DNA of 49,993 nt, from positions 1-49,993 of the forward strand of contig CALAGJ010000097.1 of assembly GCA_937892395.1 (NCBI GenBank). Reading direction: 5' to 3'. Source of the stretch: an uncultured Parafilimonas sp. (GTDB lineage Bacteria > Bacteroidota > Bacteroidia > Chitinophagales > Chitinophagaceae). This document shows positions 7,016-14,190 of the stretch, piece by piece (the stretch's first letter is position 1; the number at the start of each line of letters is the position of its first letter). The notes beneath the pieces are model-generated. The model saw only the letters and a list, made by a program, of their open reading frames with translations, ran no database searches and was not told the origin of the DNA. Both the position numbers and the translations under genes were made by a program.

Positions 7016-9298
7016 ATGAAAAGAGTATTTTTTACAATTGTAATGATCATTACATCAGCATCTTTTTTAGATGCACAAGGCTGGCTTACAACTGGTAATG
7101 CCGGCACCACATCTGCAAACTTTATTGGTACTACAGATGCTCAGGCATTGCGGATTAGAACCAATAACCAAATTTCTGGCATCATAGATTTTTCTTCAAC
7201 TTCTGCTAATGCATCTTTTGGCTTTCAATCTTTAAGGCTAAATACTGGAAATAATAATGCAGCTTTCGGCTACCGCAGTATGTGGAGCAATACAACTGGT
7301 AGAGTAAACACTTCAATGGGGGCTTATTCTCTTTACAACAATACTACCGGTTATAGCAATACTGCCTTTGGTATAGCAGCAATATTCAATAATTCACTCC
7401 TGAATAATTTAGTAGCTATTGGGGATTCGGCATTGTACAACAACACTACAGGCACTGGTCAAAACACTGCAATAGGATCAAAATCACTATATGCCAATAC
7501 CAGTGGATATGCTAACACAGCCATAGGATACCAGTCTATGTATAGCACTACAATTGGTCAAAATAATACGGCAGTAGGCACTTTAGCATTGAATAAAAAT
7601 GTATTTGGCAGTAGCAATACAGCAACCGGTTTTAAAGCATTGCTGAATAATGGTGCAAGCTATAATACGGCAATAGGTTATTATGCCATGCTCGGCAACA
7701 CTACAGGCCAGTACAATACTGCCACAGGCACCTATTCACTGCAAGCTAATACCAGTGGATATAATAATACTGCAAATGGTGATTATTCCCTCAGAAGTAA
7801 TACTACCGGCAATGATAATACATCTATGGGCGCAGGTTCTCTAAGCAACAATACTACAGGAGGTTACAATACCGCTGTCGGAAAATCAGCCGCTGCAAAT
7901 AATACTACGGGCACCTTTAATCTGGCAAGTGGTTACTATGCTATGTATAATAATACTACAGGATTTTCAAATGTAGCATTAGGAAAGTATTCGCTATACA
8001 GAAATACTATTATAGGTAACACTGTTGCCATTGGAGATTCTGCATTATACAACAATGGTCTTGGTGCCACGTCAGTCTTACACGCCACTAACAATACAGC
8101 AGTGGGATCAAAATCTCAAGCAAAAAATACAATCGGATATAGAAATACGTCTGTTGGATTTGAATCACTAATATCAAATACAACCGGAGGGTATAATACA
8201 GGACTGGGACACAAATCCTTAAACGCTAATACAACACAATTTTATAATACAGCCATAGGGGCTAATGCTATGGAAGTAACAAGCGGCGGTAATAATACGG
8301 CTGTAGGGGGAGTTGCTTTATACACTGGTTCAGGAGATTTGAATACAGCAATAGGTTTTGTATCTATGTATAGCAACAATGGCAATAGCAATACTGCTTT
8401 GGGTGCTTATGCTTTGTATTCAAGCAGTTCCTGTTCTTATATAACCGCCATTGGTGCAGATGCAGGAGTTACAGTAACAGGTATCTCCAACTCTACAGCT
8501 TTAGGCAGAGGTGCAACAGTAGATGCCAGTAATAAAGTGCGTATTGGAAATACATCTGTAACCAGTATTGGCGGACAGGTAGGCTGGACGAACTTTTCAG
8601 ACATCAGAGTAAAAAAGAACATAAAAGAAAATGTACCAGGGCTACGGTTTATCAACTTATTAAAACCCATTACATACAATTATGACCTTGCAAAAGAGTA
8701 TGCACTACAGGGCAAAACTGATAGTAGCAGTTATGCAGAAAAGATGGATATTGAAAAGATAAATTTTACAGGTTTTGCTGCGCAAGATGTGGACGCTGCT
8801 GCTAAAAAAATTGGCTATGATTTTAGTGGTGTTGACAAAACTGGAAATATAATGGGTCTGCGATATAGCGAGTTTGTAGTGCCTCTTGTAAAAGCTGTGC
8901 AAGAGCTTAGCGCAGAAAATGAAGCTCTAAAATCCAGACTCGACAAAATTGAAGCACTCCTTACGTCAACTCAACAAAACACATCCACCAATATTCAACT
9001 ACCCTCCACCAATAACCAAAATATACAATTAAGTTCACCGATTATTCTGGAACAAAACATTCCTAATCCATTCAGAGGTACAACAACGATCAATTGTTAT
9101 TTACCTAAAAACAATGGTAATGCGTATCTCAACTTTTATAACCAAACCGGCGCTTTATTAAAATCAATAAAAGTAACCGGTGAAGGGAAAAATACAATTA
9201 CGCTTACAGCGAATGAACTTGCTGCAGGCACCTATAAATATGCATTGGTAGTGGATGGGAAAGTGGTGCATAGTAAGATGATGGTGCTTGCAAAATAA
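7016..9298 (+). CDS. Secreted repeat fibre with S74 chaperone domain and T9SS sorting domain
   Basis: This is a 760-residue surface or secreted protein. Residues 1-20 are a signal peptide. Roughly residues 75-500 are 17-residue repeats of the type NTATGTYSLQANTSGYN, rich in Asn, Thr, Gly and Ser, like trimeric tail-fibre or YadA-head-type beta-roll repeats. Residues about 524-650 form a Peptidase_S74/endosialidase chaperone domain with NFSDIRVKKNIKE (Ser528) and LRYSEFVVPLVKAVQEL, followed by a coiled coil. A Gln/Asn/Ser linker leads to a T9SS type A sorting domain at about 675-760 (LEQNIPNPFRGTTTI to the final LVVDGKVVHSKMMVLAK). In phage proteins S74 domains trimerise and then cleave themselves off. 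An adhesin or fibre role is inferred; the ligand is unknown. Confidence 0.85.
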   Translation: MKRVFFTIVMIITSASFLDAQGWLTTGNAGTTSANFIGTTDAQALRIRTNNQISGIIDFSSTSANASFGFQSLRLNTGNNNAAFGYRSMWSNTTGRVNTSMGAYSLYNNTTGYSNTAFGIAAIFNNSLLNNLVAIGDSALYNNTTGTGQNTAIGSKSLYANTSGYANTAIGYQSMYSTTIGQNNTAVGTLALNKNVFGSSNTATGFKALLNNGASYNTAIGYYAMLGNTTGQYNTATGTYSLQANTSGYNNTANGDYSLRSNTTGNDNTSMGAGSLSNNTTGGYNTAVGKSAAANNTTGTFNLASGYYAMYNNTTGFSNVALGKYSLYRNTIIGNTVAIGDSALYNNGLGATSVLHATNNTAVGSKSQAKNTIGYRNTSVGFESLISNTTGGYNTGLGHKSLNANTTQFYNTAIGANAMEVTSGGNNTAVGGVALYTGSGDLNTAIGFVSMYSNNGNSNTALGAYALYSSSSCSYITAIGADAGVTVTGISNSTALGRGATVDASNKVRIGNTSVTSIGGQVGWTNFSDIRVKKNIKENVPGLRFINLLKPITYNYDLAKEYALQGKTDSSSYAEKMDIEKINFTGFAAQDVDAAAKKIGYDFSGVDKTGNIMGLRYSEFVVPLVKAVQELSAENEALKSRLDKIEALLTSTQQNTSTNIQLPSTNNQNIQLSSPIILEQNIPNPFRGTTTINCYLPKNNGNAYLNFYNQTGALLKSIKVTGEGKNTITLTANELAAGTYKYALVVDGKVVHSKMMVLAK
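7260..8520 (+). repeat. Array of 51-base coding repeats (17 residues each)
   Basis: Within the fibre gene the segment between about 7260 and 8520 is built of degenerate 51-base units. Successive units line up on an NTA.G..SL..NTTG core, for example NTANGDYSLRSNTTGND then NTSMGAGSLSNNTTGGY. A variant block containing VAIGDSALYNN occurs at 7412 and again at 8024, exactly 612 bases (12 units) apart, pointing to a larger internal duplication. Confidence 0.8.
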
Positions 9299-9323
9299 AA
9301 TGGATGTATCTGTATGAAATATA

Positions 9324-9353
9324 ATCAACCCCGGCACAAAAACCGGGGTTGAT
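9324..9353. terminator. Bidirectional terminator between the fibre gene and the AbiEii gene
   Basis: ATCAACCCCGG (9324-9334) pairs with CCGGGGTTGAT (9343-9353) across an 8-base A-rich loop, an 11-base-pair perfect and very GC-rich stem. It sits between two convergent genes, 25 bases after the fibre gene's stop. No long T-run follows directly, so its strength rests on the stem. Confidence 0.7.
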
Positions 9354-9385
9354 GCTATTGATAGCAAAAAAAAGTAAAAAATTCC

Positions 9386-10003
9386 CTATAAAAAAATTGC
9401 TCTTATAAACTCTTTTATATCTTCCCAACTTTTTGTGAATGGTTGATACCCTTCAATATCAGGGTCACTCTCTGCATCTTCGAAATATAAAATACTGCGC
9501 CAAAAATCAACCAGTTGACTTTCATCATACTTGCGGATGAACCATTCAACCAATGTTGCCCGGCTGTAAAGATGCAACAAGGCATATACATCAAAAAAAT
9601 CTTTCTTTTTACCCCTTCCACAAACGGTATGCAATTTCATTGCAGCAATATCTTTTACGCTGAAATAATTGACCCCATCTACAACACTAAAAGGTTCTAA
9701 CTAAGTAGTGGGTTCATTAATAAAATCGCATTTTATCTGATTAATCTGGCTAAAGAGCATACGGCTGTTATTGCCAATATAATCAAACTTAAAGGCAGGA
9801 TTTGTTTTTAGCAGAATATCAAGTTCTTTCACATCAAATGAATGAGGGGAAAAAATATCAAGGTCAATTGATTTACGATGACCAATTTGCAGTGCTAAAG
9901 AAGTGCCACCAGCCAATGCAAAGCGCTCCTATAAGAACTCCATTTTAAAAAGGTCCTGTAGCAGAGCATACGTTTTTGTATCAATCGTAGTAAGATGAAG
10001 CAT
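9386..10003 (-). pseudogene. AbiEii/AbiGii-type nucleotidyltransferase toxin with two in-frame amber codons
   Basis: Read through from the ATG at 10003, this is a 205-codon AbiEii-type toxin of the MNT nucleotidyltransferase fold. Members of this fold modify tRNA or other targets in type IV-like toxin-antitoxin modules. The key motifs are intact: AGGTSLALQIGHRKSIDLDIF (the GG-S and DxD catalytic signature) and SVKDIAAMKLHTVCGRGKKK followed by DFFDVYALL. Two TAG codons interrupt the frame, at 9929-9931 (after MEFL) and 9701-9703 (after NEPTT). No frameshift exists and the reading frame is otherwise open from end to end. It begins inside the last 23 bases of the antitoxin gene. Simple inactivation is most likely; sequencing error or read-through remain possible. 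Confidence 0.8.
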
Positions 10004-10304
10004 ACAATTCTATTAGCGGTATGTTGAAATAGTGACTACAAAAATTCACCGTTTTTTTATCTAATACTTTACTGCTTTTTATAGCAGCTGTTATTTCCTC
10101 TGAAGTGTAAAGTTGTAACAAAAAATAAAAGTCTTGCAAAAGGCCGCGACTGAGTACTCTTTCTATTATAAAATTTTTATGCTTTTCAGGATTTATTTTT
10201 TCAATGGGGTAATCCCAAAAGAGGTGCTGAGAAAAAGGAAAATCTCCTTTCACTATTTTTTTGGACAGGATGCTATCAGGCAAGAATTTAAAAATAAAGG
10301 ACAT
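9981..10304 (-). CDS. DUF6922 family protein, probable antitoxin partner of the AbiEii gene
   Basis: This 107-residue protein carries the family pattern LFWDYPIEKINPEKHKNF, then IIERVLSRGLLQDFYFLL and a C-terminal KVLDKKTVNFCSHYFNIP. These small helical proteins are found upstream of AbiEii-type nucleotidyltransferases throughout Bacteroidota and are thought to be the cognate antitoxins. The reading frame is intact and overlaps the toxin start by 23 bases, a gene order and coupling typical of such modules. If the toxin is inactive the antitoxin would be a leftover. No promoter matching the Bacteroidota consensus was seen directly upstream. Confidence 0.75.
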   Translation of the reverse strand: MSFIFKFLPDSILSKKIVKGDFPFSQHLFWDYPIEKINPEKHKNFIIERVLSRGLLQDFYFLLQLYTSEEITAAIKSSKVLDKKTVNFCSHYFNIPLIELYASSYYD

Positions 10305-10358
10305 TATTTCTAGAACTTTATTAGAGATTTAATAAACTGTTTTTCCTAACTTCCACTC

Positions 10359-11873
10359 CTACATCACAGCATTATGAGCAGCCACGGCAGCATAATAATC
10401 TGCACTGAGCTTAGGTATTCTTTGTAGGGTTTTATAATCCATATAATATAAACCAAAACGGATGCTATACCCTGCACTCCATTCGAAATTATCCAGCAAA
10501 CTCCAGTAGAAATAGCCTTTTACAGGTATGCCTTCTGTAGTAGCTCTTTGCAGTTGTGTAAGATAATTGCGCATAAACATGATTCGGTCTGTATCATAAA
10601 TTTGATTTTCCGGAGATAAATCGTCTGAACCACTACAACCATTTTCAGTAATATAAATTTCTTTTACCTTCCACAGATCTTTCAAATATTTTGCACCCCA
10701 ATAAATGGTTTCAGGACCTAAGAATAACCATTTAGAAACACTGGTAGGATGTGAGGTTGCAAATGGAAATCGCTTATAACCTTGTGCATCATCAGATGCC
10801 ATTACATAGCATTCCGGATTATAAATATTAATACCACAAAAATCTGTGGGTGTGCTTATTATTTTTAGCTCTTCATCTGTAAATTTTGGAGCATTTGATC
10901 CGGCCTTTTTTAGAAAAGCCTCAGTGTATTTTCCTTCCATTATCACTGTAAGATATCCTGCATTTATTTCCCTGGTGGCTATGGATGCAGCCTGTATATG
11001 CTCCGGTGTTTCTATATAAGGCAATGCTACTTTCAAATTTTCTGCAATACCAATTTTTGTATCTGCTTTAGCACTGGCTCTCATGGCCTGTACAGCAAGG
11101 CCATGGCCTAATACTGCATGATGCCTAGCTTGATTTAACTCGGCTGTGGACAGTTGTAACCCCGGTGCCATTATACCATTGCCATAGCCAAGCTCTATAA
11201 AGGTCCACATTTCATTTAGTGTAAAAAAATGATTGACCCTATCACTTAGTTGCTCTGCCATGTATGCACCATATTCTGCAAAGGCATAAGCGGTTTCTTT
11301 TGATTGCCAGCCTTTGTATTTATCTTGTAATGCCTGCGGTAAATCCCAATGATAGAGTGTGGCATAAGGTTGTATGCCATTGGCCAGTAATTCATCTACT
11401 AATCTGTTATAAAAATCTACTCCTTTTTTATTGGGCGTGCCCCTGCCATCTTTGAATATCCTAGGCCATGAAATTGAAAACCGATACGCTTTTGTATGCA
11501 TGGATTTCATGAGTTGTATGTCAGATGAAAACCTATTATAAAAATCGCAGGCTACATCACCAGTATCATTATTAACAACTTTACCGTGTGTGTGTGAAAA
11601 TGTATCCCAAATTGATTGACCACGACCGTCCATATTTGCTGCTCCTTCTACTTGGTATGCAGCAGTAGCGGTACCCCATAAAAATCCTTCAGGAAATTGA
11701 AGACTTTTTTGTCTTGCAGTCTCAGGGTTTGTTTTGGATGGTATGGCACCAAGTATTGGAGATGTACCTAACCCAAGGCTGACAATACCTGCTGACTTTA
11801 AGAATGTACGTCTTGCATTTTGATTAGAAAGCTCTGCCTTTACTAGGTCTTTTGATGAATCTATTTTATTCAT
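10359..11873 (-). CDS. Glycoside hydrolase family 1 beta-glucosidase, Tat-exported
   Basis: This 504-residue GH1 enzyme is predicted to hydrolyse beta-glucosides or related beta-glycosides by a retaining mechanism. I start it at the ATG at 11873 (MNKIDSSKDL). An earlier frame opening at 11975 adds an implausible hydrophobic lead. A twin-arginine signal sits at residues 20-45 (ARRTFLKSAGIVSLGLG), so the folded enzyme would be exported by Tat to the periplasm. The GH1 opening FPEGFLWGTATAAYQVEGA, the acid/base glutamate in FFTLNEMWTF and the nucleophile in YITENGCSG are visible. The acid/base motif normally reads NEP; here the proline is replaced by methionine. It is monocistronic and divergent from the prenyltransferase. 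Confidence 0.92.
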   Translation of the reverse strand: MNKIDSSKDLVKAELSNQNARRTFLKSAGIVSLGLGTSPILGAIPSKTNPETARQKSLQFPEGFLWGTATAAYQVEGAANMDGRGQSIWDTFSHTHGKVVNNDTGDVACDFYNRFSSDIQLMKSMHTKAYRFSISWPRIFKDGRGTPNKKGVDFYNRLVDELLANGIQPYATLYHWDLPQALQDKYKGWQSKETAYAFAEYGAYMAEQLSDRVNHFFTLNEMWTFIELGYGNGIMAPGLQLSTAELNQARHHAVLGHGLAVQAMRASAKADTKIGIAENLKVALPYIETPEHIQAASIATREINAGYLTVIMEGKYTEAFLKKAGSNAPKFTDEELKIISTPTDFCGINIYNPECYVMASDDAQGYKRFPFATSHPTSVSKWLFLGPETIYWGAKYLKDLWKVKEIYITENGCSGSDDLSPENQIYDTDRIMFMRNYLTQLQRATTEGIPVKGYFYWSLLDNFEWSAGYSIRFGLYYMDYKTLQRIPKLSADYYAAVAAHNAVM

Positions 11874-12055
11874 GGCATTTATTAATATGGATAGAAATTT
11901 CTCAACTCTATTGACAAGAAAATCATACAGTAAATACGGCAATTGTATTAAAAAAGACATTCTTACAAAAATCAAATTAAGATTTGCCGATGTATATGCA
12001 GGTACAGTTATTAATTTGATAAAAAGTTCTTACATGTATTCACCTATTTTTACAC

Positions 12056-12994
12056 ATGCCTGCCATAAAAAATTACCTCTCCCTCATCAAATTTTCGCAT
12101 ACCATTTTTGCATTGCCTTTTGCATTGATTGGCTTTTCTTTAGGCATCGTACAATGGAATAACTTGACAGAATTTTTTTCAGCTAATGAATTAGCCACAG
12201 ATACCGAATTATTGCATCATTATCTTTTTCCAATCTCAACTAATGAAATCATCATCAGGTTTGTAGCTGTGCTCATTTGTATGGTATCTGCACGCAGCGC
12301 AGCTATGGCATTCAACCGATACTTAGATCGACATTTTGATGCAATAAACCCACGCACTGCTATTAGAGAAATACCGGCCGGCATCATCAGTGCATCCGAA
12401 GCATTGCGGTTTACCATTATATCCTGCATTATTTTTATTGCTGCCACATGGTTTATCAATCCGCTTTGTTTATGGCTGTCGCCAGTGGCATTATTTGTTG
12501 TACTGTTTTATAGTTATACAAAAAGGTTTACGGCACTATGTCATATTGTGCTTGGTATTGGCTTGTCTTTGGCTCCCATTGGTGCTTATATAGCAGTAAC
12601 GGGTAGGTTTGATGCATTGCCATTATTATTTTCTTTTGCCGTTATAGGATGGGTGAGTGGATTTGATATTATCTATGCTTTGCAAGATGAGCAGTTTGAT
12701 AAGGCAAATTATCTGTATAGCATACCCGCCATGCTGGGTGTATCAAAGGGATTGAAGGTGTCTGAGCTGTTGCATGTGCTTAGTTTTTCTTGTATAGTAG
12801 GGGCAGGAGTTTATGGGAAAATGGGGGTGTTGTATTGGGTAGGAGCTGCTGTATTTGGTGGCATGTTGGTCTATCAGCACAGACTTGTAAAACCCGGAGA
12901 TTTGAGCAAAGTAAATCTGGCTTTTATGACCACAAATGGTATTGCCAGTGTAGTGTTTGCAATATTTGTAATTACAGATTTATTTTTTAATTAG
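12056..12994 (+). CDS. UbiA-family prenyltransferase, possibly menaquinone pathway (MqnP-like)
   Basis: This 312-residue integral membrane protein of the UbiA superfamily transfers a polyprenyl chain to an aromatic acid. The first aspartate-rich motif is NRYLDRHFDAINPRTAIREI and the second is DIIYALQDEQFDKANYLYSI; together they bind magnesium and the prenyl diphosphate. Eight or nine hydrophobic segments follow. It resembles the 4-hydroxybenzoate prenyltransferase-like proteins that Bacteroidota using the futalosine route employ for menaquinone, but no other mqn gene is here to prove that. A TATTTTTA sequence ends three bases before the ATG, similar to guaB's promoter placement. It is followed after 7 bases by ruvX. 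Confidence 0.88.
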   Translation: MPAIKNYLSLIKFSHTIFALPFALIGFSLGIVQWNNLTEFFSANELATDTELLHHYLFPISTNEIIIRFVAVLICMVSARSAAMAFNRYLDRHFDAINPRTAIREIPAGIISASEALRFTIISCIIFIAATWFINPLCLWLSPVALFVVLFYSYTKRFTALCHIVLGIGLSLAPIGAYIAVTGRFDALPLLFSFAVIGWVSGFDIIYALQDEQFDKANYLYSIPAMLGVSKGLKVSELLHVLSFSCIVGAGVYGKMGVLYWVGAAVFGGMLVYQHRLVKPGDLSKVNLAFMTTNGIASVVFAIFVITDLFFN

Positions 12995-13001
12995 TTATAA
13001 T

Positions 13002-13412
13002 ATGGCAAGAATCATTTGTATTGATTATGGAGCTAAGCGTACGGGCATAGCTGTTACAGATCCCTTACAAATTATAGCAAGCCCATTAACCACAATAGCT
13101 ACAAAAGATTTTATTCCTTTTTTAAAGGATTATTTTTCAAAAGAAGCAGTTGAATTGATATTAATAGGCGAACCACTCAATTGGGATGATACTGCTACAC
13201 ATGCCACTCCTTTAGTGGAAGCTGCTATCAAACAGCTCACTAAAAAATTTCCTGCAATACCTATACAAAAAGTGGATGAGCGCAATACCTCCAAAATGGC
13301 CGCACAAGCCATGATACAAATGGGTATGAAAAAAAAAGATAGACAGAAAAAAGAAAATAAGGATATGATAGCTGCTGCAATTATGCTCCAAGAATATTTA
13401 CAACAGCTATAG
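13002..13412 (+). CDS. ruvX: Putative Holliday junction resolvase / pre-16S rRNA nuclease YqgF
   Basis: This 136-residue protein has the RNase H-like fold of the YqgF family, which matures the 5' end of 16S rRNA and was earlier proposed to resolve Holliday junctions. Motifs in order are ICIDYGAKRTGIAVTDPL with the first catalytic aspartate, LILIGEPLNWD, KVDERNTSKMA, and the C-terminal NKDMIAAAIMLQEYL with the last acidic residue. Length is standard. It sits 7 bases after the prenyltransferase gene and is probably cotranscribed with it. The stop codon is only 2 bases from the end of the convergent phosphatase gene, leaving no room for a terminator. Confidence 0.93.
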   Translation: MARIICIDYGAKRTGIAVTDPLQIIASPLTTIATKDFIPFLKDYFSKEAVELILIGEPLNWDDTATHATPLVEAAIKQLTKKFPAIPIQKVDERNTSKMAAQAMIQMGMKKKDRQKKENKDMIAAAIMLQEYLQQL

Positions 13413-13414
13413 GC

Positions 13415-14155
13415 TTATCCAAAAAGCTCATTATTTCTTATGTTTTGACCTTCCAGTTTTTTATAAAAGCTTTTTTTGGAAGCAAGATCTTTGAGTGCTT
13501 GTAGATGTGTAGCATGGTGCATATCTGTTCCCAATAATGAAACCATTTTCTTTTCCAATAATTTTTCTGCAATTTCCCTTACCGGCTCTCCGTAGTATCC
13601 TTGCAGTGAAAGCAAATTTACCTGAAGTAAACATCCAAGATCTTGGTAGCGCTCATATATAGCAAAGTTTCGGTGATGAAAAGTATATCTTTCGGGGTGT
13701 GCGAGTATTGGTTTTAAACCCTTCATGCGCAAGGTAAAAATTACTTGCTCCATATTTGGCGAAGCCGCCAAATATGACATTTCAATAAGGATATAATTAT
13801 CACCAAAAGTCATTAGCTTTTTGTCATTTTTTACCAATGCCTCCATTTCTAAATCAACCATATATTCAGCTCCTGCCTCTACTTGTACAGGTAGGCCATT
13901 GTCTTTTACCATTTGCCGGATGAGCTCAAGCTTTGGCAAAATTGTATCCGGAGTATTGGGGTGTACATCAGACAAAATATGTGGTGTGCAAATAAACTTC
14001 TTATATCCCATGTCATGCAGCTGCTCCATGAAACTGATGGTATCTTCTGGTTTTTGCAAACCATCATCTATACCCGGCAAAAGATGGGAGTGCATATCTA
14101 CCCCAATAAAGGATAAGCTGGGTGTTACTTTCGAAGACTTAAAAAAAGAAAACAT
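13415..14155 (-). CDS. PHP-type tyrosine-protein phosphatase (CpsB/YwqE family)
   Basis: This 246-residue manganese-dependent phosphatase of the PHP superfamily would dephosphorylate the tyrosine-rich tail of the Wzc-like kinase encoded at 32700-35093. Metal-binding motifs are DMHSHLLPGIDDG near residue 20, CTPHI, EAGAEYMVD, LAHPERY and GTDMHHATH. The length is that of CpsB-type enzymes. It is the last gene of the polysaccharide locus in transcription order, yet it also has its own consensus promoter ending only four bases before the ATG (14160-14190), so it can be expressed apart from the long operon. The kinase and phosphatase thus stand at opposite ends of the cluster. Confidence 0.9.
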   Translation of the reverse strand: MFSFFKSSKVTPSLSFIGVDMHSHLLPGIDDGLQKPEDTISFMEQLHDMGYKKFICTPHILSDVHPNTPDTILPKLELIRQMVKDNGLPVQVEAGAEYMVDLEMEALVKNDKKLMTFGDNYILIEMSYLAASPNMEQVIFTLRMKGLKPILAHPERYTFHHRNFAIYERYQDLGCLLQVNLLSLQGYYGEPVREIAEKLLEKKMVSLLGTDMHHATHLQALKDLASKKSFYKKLEGQNIRNNELFG

Positions 14156-14159
14156 ATTG

Positions 14160-14190
14160 CAAAATTACTGTATGAATTTAATTGAGCAAA
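14160..14190 (-). promoter_or_regulatory. Consensus Bacteroidota promoter directly against the phosphatase start codon
   Basis: On the minus strand TTTG (14187-14190) is followed after exactly 19 bases by TAATTTTG (14160-14167), both parts of the Bacteroidota consensus TTTG-N19-TAnnTTTG. Only four bases separate the -7 element from the ATG at 14155, so transcription would begin at or inside the first codons. The -33 part lies within the end of the upstream coding sequence. Confidence 0.7.

Noticed and set aside
7260..8520. Regular repeats considered as a CRISPR array or tandem DNA satellite
   Set aside because: The units are degenerate at DNA level, have a 51-base period in frame and encode a conserved peptide pattern; no constant repeat with variable spacers exists.
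9386..10003. TAG as a reassigned sense codon
   Set aside because: TAG is used as an ordinary stop in this window, for example at the end of murF, and no other gene shows internal TAG.
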